64,000 nt of DNA, from NCBI RefSeq assembly GCF_016907275.1, contig NZ_JAFBBP010000001.1, forward strand, positions 806,001 through 870,000. Direction: 5' to 3'. This document shows positions 57,701 through 61,935 of this stretch, one piece after another. A program made the position numbers and the translations under genes. The first letter of the stretch is position 1. Each line of letters starts with the position of its first letter. This DNA is from Micromonospora luteifusca. Lineage in GTDB: Bacteria > Actinomycetota > Actinomycetes > Mycobacteriales > Micromonosporaceae. The notes beneath the pieces are model-generated. The model saw only the letters and a list, made by a program, of their open reading frames with translations, had not been told where the DNA came from and did not search any database.

Positions 57701-59089
57701 CGCCCCCACACCCAGCCCCGCCAACCGACCTACACCACTACCCGGACCAAACCTCCCACCCAACAACCCCTCCACCACATGCCGACCCGGAACACCTTCC
57801 TCGCCCGCCACCGACCCCACGTCACGCCGCAGCCCCAACCCGAGCAACACCGACGCCACTCGATCGGCACAATCCGACGCACCGTCCCACGGCGACAACT
57901 TATTCACCGCCGACGCCAAACGAACAACACCCGTTTCAGCCGACTCCAGAACGGTCGGAACAGATGCTGCTACCAGGTTGGATGCCGGCATCGGCCCCGG
58001 ACTCGCCGTGGAGACCGGTGACGCGGCGGGGGTCACGGTCGGTTGTGGCGTGTCGGCACCCAGGGCCGCCACCGTGGTCCGGCGATTCGCCGGGTCGACC
58101 ACCAGCACCGTCTCGTCGCGAGACAACAGCTCCGCCACCTGCCCGGCCTCCGGCCGCCTGTCGACCGTCCGAACAGCACCTTCACCATCGACTCGTGCGT
58201 CCACCACCCGCAGCTCACCGTCGTGCGAGACCAGCCACCGCGCTGAACCCCCACCCGAGCCCACCACCAGTGCCGCCGAACCCGGCACCTTCAGCAACGC
58301 CGCCACCAACGCACCCGCATCGACTCGCTCACCTGCCCCCGGGCCACCCCACATGCGCATCACCTGCGCCGCGCTCACCGGCAACACCCCACCCGTCAAC
58401 GCCGCCACATCCAGCCCCACCGGCAGGCCAAGCAGCGCCACACCCGCCGCCAGCGGATACACCGCACCCCAGGACGGATCCCCGGGCACCCACGAACGCA
58501 CCAGGAGCCCGTCGCGGATCTCCGACGCCCTCGACAACAACGTCAGCAGGCGATCCCACGACGGCCCCTCGTCGCCCGACGCCAGCCCGACCGCCGCTCG
58601 CAGCGTCTCCCGCGCCGCCGCCAACCCCCGCGGCAAGCCCCACACCGGAGCCGGGCGCTCGCCGGTCTCCCGGCCCTCAGCGTCCACCGTCACCACACGA
58701 GCCGACGACGCCACCGACGTGTCGACCGCACCGATTCGCGGCAGGCCCAACAGCTCCGCCGCCCTCAGCCACTCCCCCGGGTCCGCCCGATCGTCGGAGA
58801 CCCGCCCGCCGTCCAGCACCGTACGCAGCACCAACCGGTCCCGGGCCGACGAGGGCAGGCGGCCCAACGTCTGCCGTAGCGTCGCCACCACGTCCGGGCG
58901 TCGCAGGGCGCTCTCGGTCACGACGAGCGTCCGCGCTCCCCCGGGCGACCGGGGCACCACCATGGCCGACGACAACGCGACCAGGTCCACCGGCTCCGAC
59001 ATGGGCCCGCCATGCAGGAAGACCCCCGCCGGGATCGGAACGAACCGGCCTTCGTTGCAGAGCAGCATGAAGAGATCACTGTTGGGCAC
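39716..59089 (-). CDS. 6457-aa modular megaprotein with papain-like candidate domains
   Basis: A single open frame of over 19 kb from a GTG with GGGAGA upstream. Order: 'PIPAGVFL' alpha/beta module at 15-170; papain-like candidate (Cys407, His489, then VETQ) at 390-510; two tandem copies of a 700-residue region (about 583-1313 and 1368-2076); a helical segment repeated at 2087-2197 and 4667-4800; a metzincin-related domain at 2287-2440 whose zinc residues are lost (YAGQLGSYLGLKP, from Tyr2397); helices and hydrophobic segments at about 2900-3400 (AGALSAAIPLAGPVLGVVIG); second papain-like candidate at 3780-3890 (Cys3797, GHGYVVMHH with His3871, WIDPQ with Asp3886); long helical parts; the C-terminal module ending in Cys6457. 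No N-terminal WXG domain or signal peptide, so the export route is unproven. It sits between the discoidin protein and the 715-aa gene, all leftward. Papain-like folds of this kind occur in polymorphic toxins. Confidence 0.82.
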   Translation of the reverse strand: MPNSDLFMLLCNEGRFVPIPAGVFLHGGPMSEPVDLVALSSAMVVPRSPGGARTLVVTESALRRPDVVATLRQTLGRLPSSARDRLVLRTVLDGGRVSDDRADPGEWLRAAELLGLPRIGAVDTSVASSARVVTVDAEGRETGERPAPVWGLPRGLAAARETLRAAVGLASGDEGPSWDRLLTLLSRASEIRDGLLVRSWVPGDPSWGAVYPLAAGVALLGLPVGLDVAALTGGVLPVSAAQVMRMWGGPGAGERVDAGALVAALLKVPGSAALVVGSGGGSARWLVSHDGELRVVDARVDGEGAVRTVDRRPEAGQVAELLSRDETVLVVDPANRRTTVAALGADTPQPTVTPAASPVSTASPGPMPASNLVAASVPTVLESAETGVVRLASAVNKLSPWDGASDCADRVASVLLGLGLRRDVGSVAGEEGVPGRHVVEGLLGGRFGPGSGVGRLAGLGVGAMTAVWVEPSPVVRPKDGSSLRDPRPHMVLVRRVSVQRFVLVETQASAPALGEDDRRFVEFDLAALGFGEGLPQSLRGTARLVVDADGALRQVVVSSGAVVSGATGSGYPARLVQALVDPSPWPGEPGLVAEEIQALVRFGPGSAQVGSIPQIKTIAKLESLGIDIEVDQYLMPRGRSGRWYLSDRLVHWSDLPIADRQYRNIVRVVGAPGVVHEEEEREVRYTAEQHHGFNKAMIQWLMWAGRRNLSLNEAMYPGAHGQANEIRNWAELPEGSVVAANRVRRRRGGGDADRAAVLAVRDALLVGEGVWVDPEVRGLKFHFPADEFDGVTHYWPTVEVELAGIVHLLQASQSGAQGAGTTLAAMASVLDRVIHFSGEVADLFARSLTEWPLSKGNLQALLESEELLALRGAFTAVLTHVLARVAPLFETPEHGLFGLARQDLTMLVAKIPDETRALLQQFAGLLVSLIAEFDFFAGLERKPDPGWIDSPSTLNGDLTVREVLMAVFTGSREVRQDALFETAKTLPVQFPLEGTGWRWAFTLQHRLSDTGPLPAMGYSMTLDRTDEQLAATVSIARAAHDVARGAREWTQRWGGLRTAARIFSAAGGNPVPLDDGLFQGHDGRMWKRRELNGVFFGWYPPEDAPAPSPGAVTRSVDDLMHAAVSMLERVLPARVSPLAGPYGVAHDPEASEGILRLEMALDGSASPLEVEFPIISIQPNSWWETSGSDPLPALAARVSVHPDGPRLQVRQDAVPGIFEAEVVGAVAGYVAEQAGVDEPRRSVERVYWQNKALVSLLADAEPHDRSVLGGMRDRLLRLTDVLLTQWWPVGGNGDERTRELLEEVRLPAVVPVERGRPEAEASPLVEPDAMDLDADGELPQVDVVSGEVLLPRLAPRPPRPVVSGPSNSGQPSPDAGWLAGELETIVHFQFHEDQARLGPEWLGKVIAEVPLLNLVIVLGKRQVVVGRSGTWYSRSDQAARQGDLPLGHPEQWFVVKVVSAPAPWAGQVNWGPDSRVEWRHRVSKAMVRWLEAAATDGLTFTQAMHPRVHQKLTRLRMWVASESEIDRSAAQVVHAALITDMNVPKVLWQRGGSARLAFPVNVYPVNMSYRPMVDVEFAGIVPLLRGFWREVQGARPALDALGSVQDRVIQFSDMAAGAFVRSLSVRPLTESDVRVLSESQEVLAMRGVLAVVLTHVLAKVVTLPDDIEVAERPLFALTPQSLGSLVEGLLDGVGGPMRETAGGLVGLIAGFDFFAGLERKPVQGWIDARLTSLGGGLTAREVLMAVFTGSSEVTQGALFGEAMLPRWQMPVGGQQRVEFQRLHLHPGGLTTLEGTDGQLASTVRIAREADEVARKAKEWSTLWGGVRVAAQIFSAAHGDPIPFENDLYLGADGRLWKRNEREGLVSWLAPEDVAGPRESVGWRPVADLMKDAASLLEQVKLVLFGLVHDGDGAEGALKVWLMGEDPAGTGEPHISFTPIPYSSWWAAADSRDPLPASAARVLALAEGPRLQLREGAVAGVFEAEVVGAVAGWLAERAGLDEPRRLVERVYWQNRALVSLLTDPARAQLAEQPELELARGRLVRLAEVLLTQWWPVGGGGDERLRDRLTEVVDPQPINNPWVWMVSVPEVAPPSVEGVQAAVTLFRARYRQWMAEVVEPRAAATGDGLASEAGEALASVASRLEELRRSLGGLTPESRQSVWDRFVQVVRTYDALRSRLAEGGNPGAVPPAVGELLGSSQGAASGRDTLNDPTAAEPGRDIEPDGPRSVDAGGADLRLGPAVTAAREDVVLAQPAVTRGSVAGTRSSSGKAAPRVREVTAGSARNGVVRYQLSATAERWDVLVRIHLVAGAGVTEEQVRQVRGDTVAGVEAAFHASELRLPVGGQDAVGGADPVLRVGVEFVDSAERAHAAVEVVAPDRDDVLMSRSRWLPGRSPADYAGQLGSYLGLKPSAASAATPADLAGFVAAARPFLGDLAAWVAAAVADINHVRQLASAQPAQTGPAVLHRRRPVGMRQFARLESVVEGRPEAVRFTHGGRSFDVRVEANAAYSTPALTLGQDSARDAVPGRIPEAVLRVSPGLPSDELAGWLLWAGTRVAVERGSRGARLRKLVRYTPFRDGFGSGEGAAKRFSFGPGDLGRLAGLTYRLRWLEMLSAGPDPADEAAVADDAVVGLEADVVRDLAGLGVLRDQHEGGILRAEALGRWLRTSGLSRSSVELVRDLVLASRADPDPAKVVEAVANAAKVLSLSSPDLRGAAVVKDGDLDVLRLRRESVLGRPAGDEDIFELRIEVVPGEGWSRFRSVNMREGSAQDGRPVLEVRQDAGDAVLRLGVAGTLAGHLAATAHSLAGEDVPFARQLLAEHEALLDLRDGSLNWLARQLRKVERGTREQTGHVTFQVEMFDHLLGVVRDQIRDLIEDPDLRVPGDVLGELRRAYTRVMSKLEPPRPVSDRHGKAINIARRVGAAPLIILTTALAGAQAGRKPEHIEAGLVGQLVAPIAQGLSDAAYASMIADKTPEEILPAPDKKLDDSEFKPSPFGSPLPNVVKRTPPAVAQALASLFALLGMGEPSASAAAAVGMTVLATFGAAEFEYVANKREAAREERYDHERERTYDNLRNDYVESAYYRIRELLARMEATAQISGERRVDDAVRAELEHIRLTTADMMWEMYREVENVVKRLAERSRTPFRRSALAETYDLVARGVMDGKPSRSINAVSDGAQGAVMMIPAWTLGMLAATLVDLLTMNLATAAASSAAYGVGASALRSHEFQDLVAVASWDTLDRLRYIGQATTYLLAEGKDPRVTRPVAIDELADPSQYHLLNWLGLSRLTKALAQRQANDAADRPHALSGLQQILYKHLPSIATHMVTAGALSAAIPLAGPVLGVVIGVGAAARFASGLAETWMRLTSPIFLQTARIETALAEIGGLPKTRFELAEESFKLLVEAKEMHAKVRPVPIPADQGFVRGIRHMPRKAARRVARVGRSARRTLVHDVELVRWRMQPALGRFQAPEGPVRLSAADRAAVDRLYVWVKRLDHAVDPVRNARADLTVERVGARLVLLLDELGLRTQQDPAGHRWTAVVDDLASRHGYDRINGEIVRLFEESNLPAEQYPAHRRRKMVIEELLGQYGPARVRGGIVLAELRDTPRHDADNQFSRALRDAYDGDPLTAHLLDAVDGLQLPGHLVAVRSGGEVEVYLPGSARSPWHRQWFTLRVTTATATAGPDAPARFEMVPDDLLHGVTHTNTTRPHQLVVDPEQVTDPQRLAEILSWAIRTWAEQRGADTHRTRPLLNGHRETLFTLAASGIEDPVDPSDLVSVVDGISERVRRWSEGGVLTDEQFCVIALAAAREMLFPGGLSSGEVRDDRDVADVLWGGWGRPETWPLVRDVEAVHRLVEQRPGSVGFVARAWPGRIGHGYVVMHHAGKARWIDPQHSGVGGVWLLPSDTWPGGELRDLGERGGAREFDLRVLIFDVGNRAPIPIPDSALTAPPSRVVDALVDRKLYYQGTGNKDEQRDFVISLDTPEETFSLAREIILAQSPDGLFQIKTEKVNFFDGPDTSFYRSRWHAQVRGGSGNAMSAYVVERVSAVARSHLHEVNRPEPGDIYRAYKEMSDRTALLGESDNPRLRELFDGLGLKFSAIGETARLARGPVGSPVKSRFDWSIGVVDVGLRQFLGHLSQKVWRDSSAGFPTKASLESSLRAADDIARTYLEWVRTTEAPAEPDPAAGASMIAGHVAWLMHHAFAPAYAKAWGYPRGAQKQHLAFVARQQFGGMLRDLPPSVRAFLKANADAIWDSFKQWASDAITESRRRPGEQFRIDDDTAVTRFTGEGTQVIRTFFMSGLRDDVPPVDHRWFFGAITFVGGPDIARGALLRGHVVGEARGVGAENMSEEAGWAFHQELIRLSADAYERALVVSPQQQYADGQTWWQGSRRSPGVVESLEGDLGLSPVTVDELNRGGLAAGRSVVVVAADPQTGPGRLGDSTEVRRDIGESVVDRLDGLLRVRPELARQALFVVVGFHPGVHELRRRYRLSMVYPLGVAEAQPSDGQVETLEAPLVVSDAGHGPLVAGLGWRLVTFDNEVDDSLGPVLDRHLLAEVSRRVDRVAERALSQDLGAAQGPDLVFTAGYTAPDGTQHRWRPEVGREPMPGRPASVLAGAHYSVVAVRLLWEAHDGYRRAMGAKHLTTRLVLGNVERAVGSEQVADGQVWMLPSLQVAPPSVEGVQTAVTLFLVRYRQWLSEGVDPDLNMDQPAVRDAIHQLFTILHQLDKLRRALAPQENPTLHTGQRVWDQFVRVVRDYDGLRSRLMLSETQGVVVDHVDPDVGETTHVSFVDGGGGVPPSVDELMRSVPTAPTGTAGERTPLSLAPGAIPHGASTIGITQVGFQPSIFDKVSPLVPGNVRWRVLGEHEALPASLEDFLGSDNLPRYLSRALSPDGLVLQADGSDHQLRVRAWRAAAFLLDVTTEDNEAAEYAVDVRVGVMTHSGQRTDAVMRERVRFPTRHLWVAPVPAAGSAAESLAGLPRLRLIEFPPEARRDGTVTLIELDEVAIARLRDLIERELSGRGAPAELRAQVRDLLSVPSLLERDTESERPSAASAAEGPAAGPRGDVRIDQEFYDAHVFGFTQTAEGRRARIRAGLVVHLRIGTGPDDEPMKFAFRLTRAAELLAHPTVLSGLPGLLSPERASYVWGGRHGDRFWLSANGVPAEEFDRVLAAIGPDFDPRRLERLAATVGVEDREGRRQLIMLATVLRRVPDDLPAYARQMRIAPTPLFAVVSELGVDPEQLLPLSLSGALKQVIGTSTAARPQAGTWSGRLVSTLRGSGVWTSSDLVLMLRLVRRLGQRTAANPLFGELRTQGVSFELLDALPDSYVRRALKGGGLRKKLLADERKNEGAIARHLGLAGPSAVQTVATGLGVQPWELAVALGDRVIELATRRSVSQIVADLQEQLVEEGLTGPDQQRRFVTLSARIGFPASELARLLLPSDYGEWLLYELLGDVPRNEVATVIRALGREHEPSYSEAEIEGAARRLNVSTSAMRDAVRSPLVNLDELMALVTEAGLTREPARDLVGLADATGRVPTGLSWSAYRLGLQSPGELVQAALGLRIDPHFLSPLRGALGRDAATPADRPDRDELVRRTVDGYRMWIHGKGFRETGSNLPGVRWALWLASRGGPGIGPEGLPPAAFRSTRNEINRRIRQWVETDLASVPVDTESAGRSIEEAADRLAERRKDVSYPAPLFIMVEFFRKLPVGTAQLWAAEGDLRVLIEDLETLAHAQDVQNDVTDLADRVDQYVQEFLSVSEATQTAIRNALRVIGRLPHVDVGNGVDALKFAISELSDIKAMIRARSVSPAERMTNAAEFAGRLRAMQEVGRSAVISAAQAAVATVLRPLDVDDVDGIEPLVRSDEARARIRRLATEVGALVEWFHRVSKINGRTAGDLGAVEAGRAALGRTPPWAHPSEESSDPSGLAAAVRRLNVNQVTTRLNATPPVPVPLAWFDGSGSLLERVAQVREVLAEAAPQVVGVIDADTEPARDARAAWDAGTQGLARLAEDAKKLSEHDANAEFYKLMFTLDLAIDRITRLAPDLSNLFVEVRAEPKPSRRAGPQAPVPDRADDRPAEVRALGEWAGTGAQRLLEQIKRHAGGAGRPVMALDLSGASAMEAIRELGEVLREYGWLGQAPVLVATAGTQRSEEALAEALRASYQPVSLRQRPAGLDVVWELRAMDGKPVRMADTPDRALFEAAGALPLPPMDAPLPPVLAGWLVIRDWGVAEAYHRQHDAELRRPETLAALRDAVTAYPTSPRLAGFQLILEVTQRAGGLPEASAARLAPTATTVLELEPRFDPERSGSVPATFVYDYLNLRGRSRKDRFPMDGLLWQLMQAGELNHAQVAALVRTAAMTRTDEANATVFTMMIELAELDDAVVVQDPQESERIKAILSKIGQVTASRNPANLKNPDCVDPVDRAAWVPRLDEHKAHQRALGTVPGDARAGLTELVAHFLANC
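52860..57340 (-). repeat. Diverged tandem duplication of about 700 codons inside the 6457-aa gene
   Basis: Copy A (about 55150-57340) and copy B (about 52860-54985) share ordered landmarks: a WYxxS segment, VxxSxEVLAxRG-type helix, EFDFFAGLERKPDPGWID / GFDFFAGLERKPVQGWID, VREVLMAVFTGSREV / AREVLMAVFTGSSEV, FSAAGGNPVP / FSAAHGDPIP, RSVERVYWQNKALVSLL / RLVERVYWQNRALVSLL and LLTQWWPVGGNGDER / LLTQWWPVGGGGDER. The later landmarks are close to identical while the first third is strongly diverged. Confidence 0.88.
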
Positions 59090-59215
59090 GTCGTCTCCCT
59101 GGGCGCTACGGAAGCACAGCGCTACAGCACTGGGATCATTACGACGTGATGGGCTCGCTGCTTGTTCAGCGCGAGTTCGCGGGACTTCGCGCAGACGCCC
59201 GCAGTTGAATCGCGG

Positions 59216-61702
59216 TCAGCGCACCTCGAACTCGATGATCGAATACCCGTACCGCGTGGAGGCGCGCGCGGTGCCCACCACCCTGACGTGGCGGACCGGG
59301 GTTCGGGCGATGGCGATCTCTGCGACGCCGTCGGTGCCGTGGCTGGTCTCGTACACCGTCCGCCACGTCGTCCCGTCCAACGACACGTCAACGTGGTACG
59401 CCGTCGCGTATGCGCGCTGCCAGAGCAACCGGACCTGGGTCACCTGCCAGACCGCGCCCAGGTCGACGGCGAGCCATTGCGGATCCGACTGGGCCACGCT
59501 GCTCCACCGGGTGCTCTGGCTCCCGTCGATGGCGTGGGCGGCGGACGTACCGGCCTGTTCAACGCTGGAGGCGCTGACTGTGCCGCCGGCCGCGAGGTTC
59601 CGCCCCGAGCCGTTGACCAGGCCCGGCGGGGCGGCCTTCGTGGTGGGCGCCGGGTGTGGGGGCGCCGCCCGGGTGGGTGCTGCGGTGGCCGCCGACGGTG
59701 CCAGCGTCCGGCCGCCCGGCGTCCTGGGCGCGCCGGTGCCGACGGCCGGGATCGACGCCCCGCCGCTGGCGGGGCCAGACGAGTTGAGGAGGGATGGGCC
59801 ACCGCCAGGGAGGATCGGAGTCGGCCCGGACTGCGGCGAACTCGCGGGCGATGACGGCACCGCCATCGTCTCCTGCTTCAACGACTGGCTCAGCACATAG
59901 CCTGTCGTGGTCGCCACCGCCAACACCGCGAACGCGACCACGACGGGCATCGACGGCCACCGCGTCCAGACCCGGTGCACCATTGCGGGCGCGGGCGCCG
60001 GGCCTGACGGCGACTCGTCCGGATGCGCGTCACCGCCGCGCAAGCCCCACCCGTCATGGTCGAGACGCACATCGGCGCTCCGTGGTGCCGGAAGGCGGCT
60101 CGCCAAGGCCGCGTACTCGGCCGTGGGCTCGTCTGCCGGTTCCTCCGCCGCGGACGCGGCGAGATCGCCCGGCGGCGGGGCTGGCGACGCCGGCCGCGCT
60201 GCGGGCGACGCCGACTCCACCGGGGCGACCGGCGGTGGGGATGCTGGCGGACGTCGCGGGACGATGGGTGCCGGTGGTCGGACGGTCGCGGTCCTCGGCG
60301 GTACGGCACCGTCGACGACGTACGGTGGCAGCCCGCGCAACCTCAACGGTCGCTGGATGCCGGAGTCGACCCCGCCCGTGGCGCCGGCGGCGGAATCCGA
60401 TCCGCCGTCATCGTCGCCGATGACGCTCGCCGTCACCGCGATCGCGAACGGCTCCGGCGCCAACTTCACGCGGCGACGGGTCTCGGCCGGCATCCGACCG
60501 ACGAGCGCGCCCAGCAGCGGCAGTAACTCGTGTCCCGGCGGCTCGCCGGGTACGCCGACGAAGATCCGCAACGTCGACGGGTCCCACGGGATGGCCCGCA
60601 CGACGTCCGCGCCCGCCTCCGACCGCGGTGGTCGGACCCACAGGCCGGACTGTGTCACCTCGGCCACCCAGTGCTCGTTGAGCCGGAACGAACGCTCGTC
60701 GATACGCGGGTAACCGTCGAGACCCCGGACGGGCCCGGTCGGCCGGGCCGGGCCGCTAGGCGGGACGGTAAGGCGGGTCGCCAACGGCTCCCAGCGGCCG
60801 GCGTCCGGCCCGGAGAAGGTCCGGCTGACCCCCTGCGCGTCGTCCGTAAGCGCGGGCACGCCGGTAGTGACGAGGACTGGCTTCCCGTCCTCGCGCGCCA
60901 GGCTGGTCGCCGCGTCGAGCGTGCTGGCCATCGACCCGTACGGTGCTAACAGCAGCCGCCGGCGCAGCGGAACCGGCAGCGCCCGTACCACCGCACGGAT
61001 GACCTTCTCGGACACGTCCGGTCGGCCGGGCCGGCCGATCAGCAGGACCGGGCGCTCGACGTCGAGGGGTATGCCGTAGGCGGGGTCGTCCAAGTCCGGT
61101 GCAGGCGTGCCGGGCTCCTGCGGGAAGAGCCAAACTCCCGCCGGAATGGGCAGCAGGGACAGCCCGTCCCCTACTCCCTCGGGTACGCGCAGCTCCTCTA
61201 CCCGCGCCTCCCACTCCGGTCGGGGCGTACGGCGACCGGCTGAGCCGGCAGCGCCGGCCGCGTCGTAGCGCAGCCAACCGTCCACGGCGAACAGTGAGCC
61301 GCCGGGCACCAGGAGCACGTCGGTGCGGGGCGCGATGATGGTCGCTGTCAGCTCCCGGGCGAGCCGGAGGGCCGGACCGGCCTCGGGGGCGCCCGCGTCG
61401 GCGACAGCGAGCCGGGCCCGGCTGCCGGGCGGCACCGCGATGGGCAGGACCGCCTCCATCACCGGCCACGCGTCGTCGAGCAGGCCGATCACCGTCACGA
61501 CGTCGGGCTCTGCCGGGACTGCGGCCGCCATCGCCGCGACCACCCCGCCCGGATCGGGGCCTACCACGGCCACCCGGTCTCCGACCCAGTTCAGTGCGGA
61601 GCCGATCCCACTCCACTGGCCGGTCCCGGTGAGCCAACCGACCGGCTGGTCCTCGGCTGGCGGCGCGGTCCCCATCACCACGTCACCAGCCCGCAGGCCC
61701 AA
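59216..61702 (-). CDS. Membrane protein with cytoplasmic alpha/beta modules and an outer discoidin (F5/8 type C) domain
   Basis: 828 aa from a TTG at 61702; GTG at 61681 or 61678 and ATG at 61675 are alternative starts with equally poor ribosome binding sites. Residues 20-400 are alpha/beta units (RVAVVGPDPGG, VVTVIG, PIPAGVWLFP near 182, VLLIGRPGRPDVSEK), sharing the 'P[IV]PAG' module with both giant proteins. A Pro/Ala linker follows, then one membrane helix (about 580-600, PVVVAFAVLAVATTTGYVLS), a second Pro/Ser/Thr linker and a C-terminal beta-sandwich of 125 residues (SASSVEQAGTSAAHAIDGS, WLAVDLG, VSLDGTTWRTVYE) typical of F5/8 type C carbohydrate-binding domains. The last part is outside the cell. 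It starts the leftward group with the 6457-aa and 715-aa genes. Likely a membrane partner linking that system to surface sugars; inferred. Confidence 0.76.
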   Translation of the reverse strand: MGLRAGDVVMGTAPPAEDQPVGWLTGTGQWSGIGSALNWVGDRVAVVGPDPGGVVAAMAAAVPAEPDVVTVIGLLDDAWPVMEAVLPIAVPPGSRARLAVADAGAPEAGPALRLARELTATIIAPRTDVLLVPGGSLFAVDGWLRYDAAGAAGSAGRRTPRPEWEARVEELRVPEGVGDGLSLLPIPAGVWLFPQEPGTPAPDLDDPAYGIPLDVERPVLLIGRPGRPDVSEKVIRAVVRALPVPLRRRLLLAPYGSMASTLDAATSLAREDGKPVLVTTGVPALTDDAQGVSRTFSGPDAGRWEPLATRLTVPPSGPARPTGPVRGLDGYPRIDERSFRLNEHWVAEVTQSGLWVRPPRSEAGADVVRAIPWDPSTLRIFVGVPGEPPGHELLPLLGALVGRMPAETRRRVKLAPEPFAIAVTASVIGDDDGGSDSAAGATGGVDSGIQRPLRLRGLPPYVVDGAVPPRTATVRPPAPIVPRRPPASPPPVAPVESASPAARPASPAPPPGDLAASAAEEPADEPTAEYAALASRLPAPRSADVRLDHDGWGLRGGDAHPDESPSGPAPAPAMVHRVWTRWPSMPVVVAFAVLAVATTTGYVLSQSLKQETMAVPSSPASSPQSGPTPILPGGGPSLLNSSGPASGGASIPAVGTGAPRTPGGRTLAPSAATAAPTRAAPPHPAPTTKAAPPGLVNGSGRNLAAGGTVSASSVEQAGTSAAHAIDGSQSTRWSSVAQSDPQWLAVDLGAVWQVTQVRLLWQRAYATAYHVDVSLDGTTWRTVYETSHGTDGVAEIAIARTPVRHVRVVGTARASTRYGYSIIEFEVR

Positions 61703-61799
61703 GCGGGGACCGTCACGGGCGCCCGCCGCATCCGGCGCTCAAGGTCACGCGTCATGATCGAGACAAGGTGGACATCGGTTACCCAGTTCACCGCGTTTC

Positions 61800-61817
61800 C
61801 TCGGCCAGACGGCCGAG
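61800..61817. terminator. Weak hairpin after the RsbP-like gene
   Basis: Arms CTCGGCC (61800-61806) and GGCCGAG (61811-61817) with a four-base loop, about 120 bases beyond the phosphatase stop and upstream of the discoidin-protein gene. There is no U tract. It may mark the boundary between the stress-signalling pair and the T7SS neighbourhood. Confidence 0.35.
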
Positions 61818-61935
61818 ATCGAGGAGCGCGGCGAGTGTCACGTCAAGATCGGGCACGCCGCCAGCTTAGAGGCTGGCCGCATCGCCCGCCTCACGACGAC
61901 CCGCCGCAGCCGATCTCCCCACTCTGCATTGTGCG

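Noticed and set aside
61675..61755. Small minus-strand frame (26 codons) whose TGA overlaps an ATG of the discoidin-protein gene
   Set aside because: The TGATG overlap hints at coupling, but there is no ribosome binding site and the downstream start is itself uncertain, so it is not listed as a gene.
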